Assembly (NCBI GenBank): GCA_910574965.1
Contig: CAJTDB010000010.1
Span: 62,001-126,000 of the forward strand
Direction: 5' to 3'
Length of the DNA: 64,000 bases
Source of the DNA: Lachnospiraceae bacterium
GTDB taxonomy: Bacteria; Bacillota; Clostridia; Lachnospirales; Lachnospiraceae
In this document: piece after piece, positions 34,728-43,017 of the stretch
How positions within the stretch are numbered: position 1 is the first letter of the stretch
Layout of the letters: the number at the start of each line of letters is the position of its first letter
The notes under the pieces: generated by a model
What the model saw: only the letters and a program-made list of their open reading frames with translations
Database searches by the model: none
What the model was told of the DNA's origin: nothing
Translations under genes and position numbers: made by a program

Positions 34728-35624
34728 ATGAATACAGCAATTAACTTTCCGAATCTAGGTATCTACCTGGATCATGTGGGAAAATCCATAACAATCTTCG
34801 GGTTTGAAATTGCCTACTATGGAATTATTATGGGAACTTCCATCCTGCTTGGGCTGTACCTGGCAGAGAGAGAGGCGAAAAGGACCGGACAAAATCCGGA
34901 TATTTATACGGATATGGCGATTTATGCGATCATATTTTCCATTATCTGTGCAAGGGTGTATTATGTGATTTTCTCATGGGATAATTACAAGAATAACCTG
35001 CTCAGTATTTTTAATCTGAGACAGGGAGGCATTGCGATCTACGGTTCGATCATTGGCGCGGTAGCTACGGTCTATGTGTATTGCAGAGTGAAAAAACAGT
35101 CATTTCTGCTTATGGTGGATACAGCATGTATAGGACTTGTGGCAGGTCAGATTTTGGGGCGCTGGGGCAATTTCTTCAACAGAGAGGCCTTTGGCGGCTA
35201 CACAAATAATCTGTTTGCCATGCAGCTTCCGGTAAGTGCAGTTCGTGCCCACGAAATCACAGACGAGATGTGGGCGCATGCACAGTTGATCGGCGGAGAA
35301 CAGTTTATACAGGTGCACCCCACGTTCCTCTATGAATCGTTGTGGAACCTTGGAGTCATCTGCTTCTTGTACTGGTATCGTACGAAAAAAAGATTCCAGG
35401 GCGAATTGTTCCTGACGTATCTTTTAGGCTACGGCCTTGGACGCGTCTGGATCGAAGGTCTTCGGACTGACCAGCTTCAGATCGGGGATACTGGTATTCC
35501 TGTATCTCAGCTACTGGCAGGTTTGCTGATTCTTTTTTCCCTTTGCATGATTTTTCTGGGTAGAAGAAAAAATGTGAGTGGTGAGAAACATGAACAGACA
35601 GACGAACATCAAAAGAGCGATTGA
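34728..35624 (+). CDS. lgt: Prolipoprotein diacylglyceryl transferase
   Basis: Membrane enzyme that moves diacylglycerol from phosphatidylglycerol to the lipobox Cys of prolipoproteins. 298 aa, seven membrane segments. The Lgt signature GQILGRWGNFFNREAFGG is present, plus GGIAIYGSIIGA and HPTFLYESLWN. The C-terminus is a charged tail (GRRKNVSGEKHEQTDEH) that overlaps the start of a small Spo0E-like gene by 35 bases. Confidence 0.95.
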   Translation: MNTAINFPNLGIYLDHVGKSITIFGFEIAYYGIIMGTSILLGLYLAEREAKRTGQNPDIYTDMAIYAIIFSIICARVYYVIFSWDNYKNNLLSIFNLRQGGIAIYGSIIGAVATVYVYCRVKKQSFLLMVDTACIGLVAGQILGRWGNFFNREAFGGYTNNLFAMQLPVSAVRAHEITDEMWAHAQLIGGEQFIQVHPTFLYESLWNLGVICFLYWYRTKKRFQGELFLTYLLGYGLGRVWIEGLRTDQLQIGDTGIPVSQLLAGLLILFSLCMIFLGRRKNVSGEKHEQTDEHQKSD

Positions 35625-35766
35625 GGCACAAAGGATAAAGCTGGATCGTATGGCGGGGCAGACAGAGGATTTGACAACACTTCTTGATGAAGCACAGAAA
35701 ATGGACAGACTGATCGAAGTATACGAGACCAGAAAAGTGACCGAATGCATTCGCATGGATGCATAA
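35590..35766 (+). CDS. Spo0E-like aspartyl-phosphate phosphatase (small)
   Basis: 58 aa, two predicted helices. The second helix AQKMDRLIEVYE matches the Spo0E family signature SQELDxLIxxY, with Ala for Ser, Lys for Glu and Met for Leu, and the first helix (RAIEAQRIKLDRM) has the usual R..L pattern. Spo0E proteins dephosphorylate Spo0A~P and delay sporulation. The start is the ATG at 35590, with an upstream GGTGAG, and overlaps the lgt end. A strong terminator follows. The assignment is moderate because the SQELD core is not exact. Confidence 0.55.
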   Translation: MNRQTNIKRAIEAQRIKLDRMAGQTEDLTTLLDEAQKMDRLIEVYETRKVTECIRMDA

Positions 35767-35808
35767 TGACAACTGCATATGGAAAAAACGGGACTGTTGC
35801 ACTATAAA

Positions 35809-35833
35809 ACAAGGGCGACAGCCCTGTTTTTTT
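35809..35833 (+). terminator. Rho-independent terminator after lgt unit
   Basis: ACAAGGGC and GCCCTGT form a stem with a GACA loop, followed by seven T. Confidence 0.9.
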
Positions 35834-35897
35834 GTGCGGATTTACCAAAAAATGGTATCTTTTTGAAAAAATCTAAAGGAATACTTAAGAAATAGTA

Positions 35898-35926
35898 TTG
35901 CTTTTTTCTGTGATTCAGAGTATGAT
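35898..35926 (+). promoter_or_regulatory. Promoter of the mraZ cluster
   Basis: TTGCTT, a 17-base spacer, then TATGAT, ten bases before the first MraZ box. The mraZ start is about 85 bases downstream. Confidence 0.65.
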
Positions 35927-35935
35927 AAGTGAGTA

Positions 35936-35960
35936 AGTGGAGAATAGTGGTGTTTTGTGG
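35936..35960 (+). promoter_or_regulatory. MraZ boxes
   Basis: Three direct repeats (AGTGG at 35936 and 35946, TGTGG at 35956) with an exact 10-base period, followed by two more AGTGG at 35977 and 35996. MraZ proteins bind short GTGG/TGGG-type direct repeats in phase with the helix in the leader of their own operon, so this is the expected autoregulatory site, placed just after the -10. Confidence 0.7.
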
Positions 35961-36010
35961 TTCCAAAATGATAAAAAGTGGAGGAACAGGACAGGAGTGG
36001 GTGCATATCG

Positions 36011-36442
36011 ATGTTCATGGGCGAATACAGGCATACGGTAGATCCCAAAGGCAGGCTGATTATTCCCTCCAGGTTTCGTGATCTGCTCGGTGCAGAGTTC
36101 GTCGTTACAAGAGGACTAGATGGCTGCCTGTTTGTATATCCCATGGACAACTGGGAATCTTACGTGGAGGAACTGAAAAAGCTTCCGCTGACAGATAAAA
36201 ACGCCAGGCTCTTCACACGTTTTATCATAGCAGGTGCTTCGACCTGTGAACTGGACAGGCAGGGACGGATTCTTCTTCCGGTGACCCTCCGGGAGTTTGC
36301 CGGTATTGAAAAGGATGTGCTCCTTGCAGGGATGCTGGACCATATTGAGATTTGGAATGAAGAGCGCTGGAAGGAAAATGCGGATTTCAGTGATATGGAT
36401 ACCATTGCCGGCCATCTGAACTATGTAATCGGCAGAGAATAA
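36011..36442 (+). CDS. mraZ: Transcriptional regulator MraZ
   Basis: 143 aa, two AbrB-like half domains, each with the DxxGR motif (TVDPKGRLIIPSRFR; ELDRQGRILLPVTLREF). It forms a ring and controls the dcw operon through the boxes upstream. The start is the ATG at 36011 (MFMGEYRHTVD), the family start. Confidence 0.95.
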   Translation: MFMGEYRHTVDPKGRLIIPSRFRDLLGAEFVVTRGLDGCLFVYPMDNWESYVEELKKLPLTDKNARLFTRFIIAGASTCELDRQGRILLPVTLREFAGIEKDVLLAGMLDHIEIWNEERWKENADFSDMDTIAGHLNYVIGRE

Positions 36443-36475
36443 AGGATGGCTGCAGGAGGCAGATGGGAGGAAAAT

Positions 36476-37411
36476 ATGGAGTTCAGGCATTATTCGGTTC
36501 TGTTGGAAGAGACCATCGATTGGCTGAATGTCCAGCCGGCCGGAAGTTACGCGGATGGTACTTTGGGCGGAGGCGGACATGCGTATGAGATCTGCAAAAA
36601 GCTGTCCGGCGGGGGACATCTCTACGGATTTGACCAGGATGCAGCGGCTATAGAAGCGGCCGGAAAAAGACTGTCGGAGTTTAAAGACCGTGTGACAGTG
36701 ATCCGCAGCAACTACTGCAGGATGAGAGAAGAGCTGAATGCAAGGGGCGTTCAGGGCTTAGACGGTATTCTTCTGGATCTGGGCGTTTCTTCCTATCAGT
36801 TGGATGAGGCCGCAAGAGGTTTTACTTACAGGGAAGATGTACCTTTGGATATGCGCATGGATCAGCGGCAGGAGAAGACAGCAGCAGACATTGTGAACGG
36901 CTATGATGAGATGGAACTGTACCGTATCATACGGGATTACGGCGAAGACAAATTTGCAAAGAACATAGCAAAACATATTGTAAGGACAAGAGAGCGTAAA
37001 GCGATCAGGACAACGGGAGAGCTGGTGGAGATCATCAAAGCCGCCATACCGATGAAAGTTCGGATGCAGAAAGGCCATCCGGCCAAGCAGACGTTCCAGG
37101 CTCTTCGGATCGAACTGAACCAGGAGCTGGAGGTTTTAAAAGATTCTTTGGAAGATATGACAGAGCTTTTAAAACCCGGAAAAAGGATCTGCATCATTAC
37201 TTTTCATTCCCTAGAAGACCGGATCGTTAAAAATACATTTCGTAAAATGGAGAATCCATGCACATGTCCCAGTCATTTTCCGGTATGTGTGTGTAAAAAA
37301 GTATCAAAAGGGAGAGTTGTGACAAGAAAACCGATCATCCCAACAGAGAAAGAGCTTGAGGAGAACAACCGTTCGAAAAGTGCAAAGCTCCGAGTGTTTG
37401 AACGATCATAA
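36476..37411 (+). CDS. rsmH: 16S rRNA (cytosine(1402)-N4)-methyltransferase
   Basis: 311 aa. S-adenosylmethionine-binding motif [13 protein letters not shown], then [29 protein letters not shown], the inserted helical domain, and the conserved C-terminal [13 protein letters not shown] and CTCP. The start at 36476 has GGGAGG. It follows mraZ as in nearly all dcw clusters. Confidence 0.96.
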   Translation: MEFRHYSVLLEETIDWLNVQPAGSYADGTLGGGGHAYEICKKLSGGGHLYGFDQDAAAIEAAGKRLSEFKDRVTVIRSNYCRMREELNARGVQGLDGILLDLGVSSYQLDEAARGFTYREDVPLDMRMDQRQEKTAADIVNGYDEMELYRIIRDYGEDKFAKNIAKHIVRTRERKAIRTTGELVEIIKAAIPMKVRMQKGHPAKQTFQALRIELNQELEVLKDSLEDMTELLKPGKRICIITFHSLEDRIVKNTFRKMENPCTCPSHFPVCVCKKVSKGRVVTRKPIIPTEKELEENNRSKSAKLRVFERS

Positions 37412-37440
37412 GAGGCATCCATTGAGGGGAGTTGGTTGAG

Positions 37441-37938
37441 ATGGCCGTCAGAAGAAGACAACGACAAACATATATAGAAGGAAATACCGTACGCAAGATT
37501 CAGCCCCTGGAGCGTCAGCCGAAGAGGAGACAGGGACAGGAACACCGCAGCAGAAGACGTGCAAAGGAAAAGCTGCATATACAGTATGTGAATATTTTTT
37601 ATACGGTATTTCTGTTTACTGCTGCGGTTATGGTGCTGTGGTCCTGTGTAAACTATCTTCAGCTTCAGGCGGAGACGACCAGCAGAGTCAAGCATATAGC
37701 AGCATTAGAAATGCAGCTTGAGAATCTGAGGAAGGAAAACGACGATCATTATACAAGAATTATGACGTCAGTAGATCTGGATTATGTAAAAGAAGTCGCC
37801 ATTAATGAACTGGGAATGGTGTATGCCAGCGAAGATCAGGTAATTTTGTATGACGGCGGTACCAGGGACTATGTGAGACAAAATGCGGAGATACCGGATG
37901 AAGAGGTTCCTCTGGCTGACCGTATTTTTGGGAAATAG
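37441..37938 (+). CDS. ftsL: FtsL-like septum formation protein
   Basis: 165 aa. A basic cytoplasmic N-terminus of about 55 residues rich in Arg/Lys/Gln is followed by one membrane segment (FYTVFLFTAAVMVLWSCVNY) and an extracellular leucine-zipper-like coiled coil (LQAETTSRVKHIAALEMQLENL). This is the FtsL/DivIC topology, and the place between rsmH and the PBP fixes the assignment. ATG at 37441 after GAGGGGAG. The 20-residue acidic tail is typical of Lachnospiraceae versions. Confidence 0.85.
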   Translation: MAVRRRQRQTYIEGNTVRKIQPLERQPKRRQGQEHRSRRRAKEKLHIQYVNIFYTVFLFTAAVMVLWSCVNYLQLQAETTSRVKHIAALEMQLENLRKENDDHYTRIMTSVDLDYVKEVAINELGMVYASEDQVILYDGGTRDYVRQNAEIPDEEVPLADRIFGK

Positions 37939-37966
37939 TATCAGAATCTAAGATCAGGAGCAGGAA

Positions 37967-40156
37967 GTGGCAGGAAATAGGAGACGGACTGTAAGAAGAC
38001 GAAAAAGGCAGAATACTCTGAAAATGAAACGGAAGCTGGCACTGTTGTTTGTTGTGATCGTGCTGGCTTTGATCGGAATATTTAGCTGGCTGGTCTATAT
38101 TATAAGAGTCAGCGGAGAACAGTATACAAGAAAAGTACTTTCACAGCAGGATACCAACAGTATCCTGCTTCCGTATAAGCGGGGAGATATTTACGATCGA
38201 AACGGAACGCTTTTAGCGACCAGTGAGAAAGTATACAATGTGATTTTAGATCCGGCTGTGCTTTGGGAGAATCACAGCGATCAGCCGGACAAGGACTGTG
38301 TGGAACCGACTCTGCAGGCGCTTGTGGATTATTTTGGACAGGACCGGGCAAAGCTGAATGAGATCATGGAGGAGAACAAGAAAAGTCATTATGTCATCTT
38401 ATCCCGGCTGCTTACAAAGGATCAGGTGTCAGAGTTTGAAGAGGCCATGAACGAGGAGGGAAGCCGGATTGCAGGTGTCTGGATGGAGGATGCATATATC
38501 CGCCGCTATCCGTACAATACCCTTGCCTGCAATGTGATCGGCCATACGATCACCGGAAGAAACGTGGGACAGTACGGGATTGAACAGCAGTATACGGATG
38601 TGCTGAACGGAGAAGATGGCAGGAGCTATAACTATCTGAACGAAGACCTGGAACGGGAGAAGACGGTACGCGCTGCGACGGACGGGAACAGCGTCATGTC
38701 TACCATCGATATTACCCTTCAGGAGATTGTGGAGAAAGCTATTTCTGATTTTCAGGAAAAATACAGGAATGCCTACAGGGAAGGAGACGGAAGTTATACG
38801 GCGGCTGCGCTCATGATGGACCCGAACACCGGAGAGATCCTGGCTATGGCGAGCAACCGGAAATATGATCTGAATGATCCTTATAATGTAGTTGCTAACG
38901 GACTGTATACCGAGGAGGAGTACGACGGTCTCTCTGATGAGGAAAAAAAAGAAGCGGATCTTGAAATGAACACCTTGTGGAGAAATTTCTGCATTAGTGA
39001 TACGTTTGAGCCCGGTTCTACCGTTAAGCCCATCACAGTTGCGGCGGCATTGGAAACAGGTGTTATTCATGACGGAGATACGTTTCTGTGCGACGGTAAG
39101 AAAAATGTAGCGGGAACCGATATCAGTTGTGCGAAAAAGCTTGGTCATGGCATTATCAATATAGAAGGCTCTATTATGTTTTCCTGCAATGATGCACTGA
39201 TGCAGATTGCGGAGAAGCTGGGAGAGAGTAACTTCTCCCGCTATCAGAGCATGTTTAACTTCGGCCTGCGGACCAACATCGATCTGCCGGGAGAAGCCAG
39301 GACAGACTCGCTGATCTATTATTCCAGAGAAACTGCGCCCAAAGAGAATCTGGTTATGAGAAGTACAGATCTGGCCACTAATTCCTTTGGGCAGAACTAT
39401 AATGTGACCATGATTCAGGTAGCATCTGCATTTTCTGCATGTGTCAACGGGGGATATTATTACAAGCCCCATGTAGTTAAAAAGATTATGGACAGCAGCG
39501 GAGGAACCGTAGAAAATGTGGAGCCGGTGCTTCTTCGGACACCAATCTCCACAAAGACTTCTTCGCTGCTTCGAAAATATTTATATAATACGATGTATGG
39601 TCCGACTGATGCCAACGGCAACAGTGCATCTGGCAGAACGGCAAGGATCGCAGGGTATGCTTTGGGCGGCAAGACAGGGACAGCGGAAATGATTCCCAGA
39701 GATAAGACCAATTATCTGGTTTCCTTTATCGGTTTTGCGCCGGCAGAGCATCCGGAGGTGGTTCTGTATGTGATCGTGGACCGGCCCAATGCGGAAAAAC
39801 AGTTTTCCAGTGCATTTGCGCAGGAGCTGTGGAAAAATATTATGAAAGAAGCGCTTCCGTATCTGAACATTTATCCTACCGAGGAAATTCCGGAGGATAT
39901 GCAGGCAGAAGTGGCGGCAGAGCAGGCAGCCGCTGCCGCACAGGAGCCGGAAGAGGAGGAAGAGGAAGAAGAGCCGATTCCGGAAGGAACTGTGGTGGAT
40001 CCGCAGACCGGCGAGACGGTACAGATGCCGGATCCCAGCACCGTCGATCCCGATGATCCGTCTGTTATGGGAAATGTGCCGGTAAATGACAATCTTGTGG
40101 ATGTAAAACCTACGGAGGCAACGGAAGAAGTCGAAGACGACGATCCGACCGAATAA
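37967..40156 (+). CDS. Class B penicillin-binding protein (FtsI/SpoVD-type transpeptidase)
   Basis: 729 aa. N-terminal membrane anchor (LALLFVVIVLALIGIFSWLV), pedestal domain with RGDIYDRNGTLLA, then the transpeptidase with SxxK (GSTVKP, near residue 351), SxN (SCND) and KTG (GGKTGTAE). No PASTA domain. The C-terminal 75 residues are very acidic, with a run of nine Glu-rich residues, and probably disordered. GTG start at 37967 with AGGAG. It is the intact partner of the interrupted gene at 40209, and is the only complete class B PBP of this cluster. It ends at a strong hairpin (40165). Confidence 0.92.
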   Translation: MAGNRRRTVRRRKRQNTLKMKRKLALLFVVIVLALIGIFSWLVYIIRVSGEQYTRKVLSQQDTNSILLPYKRGDIYDRNGTLLATSEKVYNVILDPAVLWENHSDQPDKDCVEPTLQALVDYFGQDRAKLNEIMEENKKSHYVILSRLLTKDQVSEFEEAMNEEGSRIAGVWMEDAYIRRYPYNTLACNVIGHTITGRNVGQYGIEQQYTDVLNGEDGRSYNYLNEDLEREKTVRAATDGNSVMSTIDITLQEIVEKAISDFQEKYRNAYREGDGSYTAAALMMDPNTGEILAMASNRKYDLNDPYNVVANGLYTEEEYDGLSDEEKKEADLEMNTLWRNFCISDTFEPGSTVKPITVAAALETGVIHDGDTFLCDGKKNVAGTDISCAKKLGHGIINIEGSIMFSCNDALMQIAEKLGESNFSRYQSMFNFGLRTNIDLPGEARTDSLIYYSRETAPKENLVMRSTDLATNSFGQNYNVTMIQVASAFSACVNGGYYYKPHVVKKIMDSSGGTVENVEPVLLRTPISTKTSSLLRKYLYNTMYGPTDANGNSASGRTARIAGYALGGKTGTAEMIPRDKTNYLVSFIGFAPAEHPEVVLYVIVDRPNAEKQFSSAFAQELWKNIMKEALPYLNIYPTEEIPEDMQAEVAAEQAAAAAQEPEEEEEEEEPIPEGTVVDPQTGETVQMPDPSTVDPDDPSVMGNVPVNDNLVDVKPTEATEEVEDDDPTE

Positions 40157-40164
40157 GAAGAACA

Positions 40165-40210
40165 GATACCTCATAAGATAGTGATAATGATTCTTATGAG
40201 GTATCTTTTT
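40165..40210 (+). terminator. Terminator-like hairpin that also holds the next gene's ribosome site
   Basis: GATACCTCATAAGA and TCTTATGAGGTATC form a perfect 14-bp stem with a 12-base loop, followed by TTTTT. The only ribosome-site-like sequence (GAGG, 40198-40201) of the following PBP gene lies in the 3' arm, 7 bases before its TTG start. In the folded form both transcription read-through and translation of that gene should be low. Confidence 0.8.
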
Positions 40211-41312
40211 GCATTGTAAAACATTTCACAAAAAGAAGATTGTTATTATTTTCACAGCCTGTATCCTGATGATGGGTATTCTTGGGGGACGTCTTGTCTA
40301 TTTAATGATCTTTGAATCGGAATATTATCAGAAACTGGCTCAGGATCTGCATGAGCGGGAACGGAGCATCAAAGCGGCGAGAGGGCGGATTATTGACCGG
40401 ACCGGCACGGTGCTGGCGGATAATCGGACGGTTTGTACGATCTCCGTTATTCACAGCCAGATCAAAGATCCGGAGGCGGTGATTCAGATGCTCTGCAAAG
40501 AACTGGAGCTTTCCGAGGAGACAGTGAGAAGAAGGGTGGAGAAAGTCAGCTCCATTGAACGGATCAAATCCAATGTGGATAAAGAAGTAGGAGATGCTAT
40601 CCGTGCCTATCAGTACGAAGGCGTGAAAGTAGATGAAGACTTTAAGCGCTATTATCCATATAATGAACTGGCGTCTAAAGTGCTTGGATTTACCGGGAGT
40701 GACAATCAGGGAATTATCGGACTGGAGGTAAAATATGATGAATACCTGGAGGGGATTTCCGGGACGATTCTGACACTCACAGATGCCAGAGGAGTGGAGA
40801 TCGAAAATGCCAAAGAAGAACGTATGGAATCCATACCGGGAAATGATCTGATCATCAGCCTGGACTATAATATCCAGTCCTATGCCCAGCAGGAGGCTTT
40901 AAGAGTCATGGAGGCAAAGCAGGCGGACTATGTATCCATTCTTATTATGAACCCGCAGAACGGAGAGATCTATGCCTGCGTCAATGTGCCGGAATTTAAT
41001 CTGAACGATCCGTTTACTTTGAATTCTGGTGTAAGTACCGAGGGCATGACCGAGCAGCAGAAACAGGATGCGCTGAATCAGATGTGGCGAAATCAGTGTG
41101 TCAATGACACTTATGAACCGGGATCTACATTTAAGGTATTCACATCTTCGGCGGCTCTTATGTCCAAAACAACATCGGTAAATGACCAGTTTTCCTGTCC
41201 GGGCTTTAAGATCGTGGAGGACCGGAGGATCCGCTGCCATAAAGTCGGAGGACATGGGGGGCAGGATTTTACACATGCGATTATGAACTCGTGTAATCTA
41301 TATATTCAATAG
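40209..41312 (+). pseudogene. Second class B PBP (SpoVD/FtsI-like), cut by prophage insertion
   Basis: The frame gives 367 aa: membrane anchor (IVIIFTACILMMGILGGRLVY), RGRIIDRTGTVLADN, the pedestal domain and the start of the transpeptidase with SxxK (GSTFKVF) and SxN (NSCN). It leaves the family four codons after SCN and stops with NLYIQ. The KTG box and the rest, more than 250 residues expected, are missing; they should lie beyond the right end of the prophage. The start is a TTG at 40209 whose ribosome site is inside a hairpin. With the element in place the product cannot be an active transpeptidase. Excision would restore the gene. Whether it is the sporulation PBP SpoVD cannot be decided here. 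Confidence 0.85.
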
Positions 41313-41348
41313 TACTGCCTTGTTTCAAGGTAGATTTTCCAGATTACA
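41292..41348. other. Left attachment junction (attL region) of the prophage
   Basis: The PBP similarity ends near 41292-41300 and the recombinase gene ends at 41344 on the other strand, so the crossover lies close to 41290-41300. An 8-base inverted repeat, TGTAATCT (41292) and AGATTACA (41341), encloses a second one, CTGCCTTG/CAAGGTAG. Such inverted half-sites fit a large serine recombinase attachment site. The exact core needs attR. Confidence 0.6.
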
Positions 41349-42804
41349 TAATAAAATAGAATTGAAGCTGATCTTCTGTCTTGTCGAAAGTGATTTTCTC
41401 ACAGATTCGGCGGATAGCATTTGCTTTTGCAATCATGTCCGCATCTTCGGATCGGAGGATATGGAGTACGTCCTGGATATTTCCGGCCATCCGGATCTTG
41501 TCCTGTTCGGTGATGGCGGAGGATGGATTGTCTGCGGCTTCCAGCCGAGCGGTCAGTTCTTCCTTCTGCCGGTTGATGGCCTGCCGGCTTTCCCGGTATT
41601 CTTCCAGCGTGTCGATGCCATCCATGTAGGCCTTCCGGATGCGCTTTTCTTTTTTCTGCAGGTCGATGAGCTGCTCTTTCAGGATGGAAATCATGTCCGC
41701 CGGAATCTCCTGTCTGATCTTCCGGATATATCCGAACTCTCCCAGATTCATAAAAGATTCCAAGCCTTCCAGAATGGCCGGCTCCAGCTTCGAGACCAGA
41801 ATTCGGTTCGTCACCAGGCAGGTGCCGGCGATATGATTGTGACAGCGGTAGGCAGCTTTGTTGCGCTTTGTCTCGGAAGAGTAGGTCATGGGTCCGCCAC
41901 AGGCGGCGCACTTCAGGACGCCGCTGATCCAGTGTTTTGCCGGCATATGGCCATGGACCCAGCCGATGGCGGCGGACTGCTTCAGGAGTTCGGCTGCTTT
42001 TTGGAAAGTCTCTTCGCTGATCAGCGGTTCATGGACGCCGTCTGCAATGATCCACTCCGAGACATCGTTCAGGCGTTTTCCGTCTGCATGGGTCACATAA
42101 TTCCAGCGGACCTTGCCTGTGTAAAAGGGGTTGCCCAGCAGATACCGCAGGTGTGTGACATTCCAGTGAGCGCCGCGCTTGGTGGGGTATTTGCCCAGAT
42201 TCAGCTTCTTGGCAATCGCCGTCATGCTCAGGTGCTCTTCCGTGAACATACGGAATATCATCCGCACAAGCGCCGCCTCCGCCTCGTTGACGGTAGGAGT
42301 CTGGTTCTTCTTACGATCATAGCCCAGCGGCGGATTGGCCTGATATCCGCCTCTCAGAGCCTTCTCCGTCATGCCACGCATGACCTCCCCGGACAGACGG
42401 ATGGAATAGTATTCATCCATCCATTCCAGAATGCGCTCGATCAGGCCGCCCATGATTCCGTCCGGCAACGGCTCGGAGACGCTGATGACTTCCACGCCGG
42501 CTTTCTTCAGCAGAGACTTATAGACGATGGATTCTTCCTGATTCCGGGCGAATCTGGAGAACTTCCAGACAAGGATCACATCATAGGGATGCTCCGGGGA
42601 CTTGGCTGCGGCGATCATCTGCCGGAAGGACGGGCGCTTATCCGCGGTCCGGCCGGAGATACCGATCTCCCAGTAGATACTGTCCTCGGTGATGATGATG
42701 CCGTTGTCCCGGGCATAGTCCAGCATCAGACGCTTCTGGGCGTCCGGGGAGAGTTCTTCCTGCTTGTCGGTGCTGACACGGATGTAGAGGGCTCCGGTTT
42801 TCAT
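41344..42804 (-). CDS. Large serine recombinase (phage integrase)
   Basis: 486 aa. N-terminal resolvase domain with the nucleophile in YIRVSTDKQ (Ser11) and the conserved VWKFSRFARN; then a recombinase domain (GGYQANPPLGYD); a zinc ribbon (LKCAACGGPMTY...CHNHIAGTC); and a C-terminal coiled coil (LKEQLIDLQKKEKRIRKAYMDGIDTLEEYRESR). It acts on the attachment site at its own 3' end. The ATG has an AAGGAG site. The long antisense reading frame over the whole gene is a by-product of its high GC content and is not a gene. Confidence 0.95.
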   Translation of the reverse strand: MKTGALYIRVSTDKQEELSPDAQKRLMLDYARDNGIIITEDSIYWEIGISGRTADKRPSFRQMIAAAKSPEHPYDVILVWKFSRFARNQEESIVYKSLLKKAGVEVISVSEPLPDGIMGGLIERILEWMDEYYSIRLSGEVMRGMTEKALRGGYQANPPLGYDRKKNQTPTVNEAEAALVRMIFRMFTEEHLSMTAIAKKLNLGKYPTKRGAHWNVTHLRYLLGNPFYTGKVRWNYVTHADGKRLNDVSEWIIADGVHEPLISEETFQKAAELLKQSAAIGWVHGHMPAKHWISGVLKCAACGGPMTYSSETKRNKAAYRCHNHIAGTCLVTNRILVSKLEPAILEGLESFMNLGEFGYIRKIRQEIPADMISILKEQLIDLQKKEKRIRKAYMDGIDTLEEYRESRQAINRQKEELTARLEAADNPSSAITEQDKIRMAGNIQDVLHILRSEDADMIAKANAIRRICEKITFDKTEDQLQFYFIM

Positions 42805-42843
42805 TAAATATCATCTCCTTAATACAATTTATGCGACAGTGAG

Positions 42844-42871
42844 GTGACATAGGTGTAAAAATTGGTATAAA
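42844..42871 (+). promoter_or_regulatory. Promoter-like sequence for the predicted small RNA
   Basis: GTGACA, 16 bases, TATAAA, directly before the first of three consecutive hairpins. Confidence 0.4.
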
Positions 42872-42876
42872 AATAA

Positions 42877-43008
42877 CAGCCAGCGAAAAACGTCTGTTCG
42901 CTTGCATTGGCTGTCCGAAGATGATACAATATGTCTTGTGATTGGCGTATCATCTTCAGATATATGCTTGGCCGCTCCGGTGTTGGCAGCACTGGGGCGG
43001 TTTATTTA
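42877..43008 (+). ncRNA. Predicted small structured RNA beside the recombinase
   Basis: Three hairpins in a row: ACAGCCA/TGGCTGT (42876-42914, with inner AGCGAA/TTCGCT); GAAGATGATAC/GTATCATCTTC, an exact 11-bp stem with a 19-base loop (42917-42957); and CCGCTCCggtg.../GGGGCGG (42972-43000), followed by TTTATTTAT as a terminator. A promoter-like sequence precedes the first. No convincing reading frame is present. On the minus strand the same DNA would be the leader of the recombinase, so a cis-acting or antisense role in controlling integration is possible. Direction and function are inferred. Confidence 0.5.
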
Positions 43009-43017
43009 TAGCATTCC

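Noticed and set aside
41320-42807. 495-aa frame on the plus strand opposite the recombinase
   Set aside because: Antisense by-product of the recombinase gene, with no ribosome site and no family pattern; the minus strand has all serine recombinase motifs.
42805-42907. Leader peptide in frame with sequence before the recombinase (MQANRRFSLAV...)
   Set aside because: It overlaps the predicted RNA hairpin and the recombinase ribosome site, and no start signal was found.
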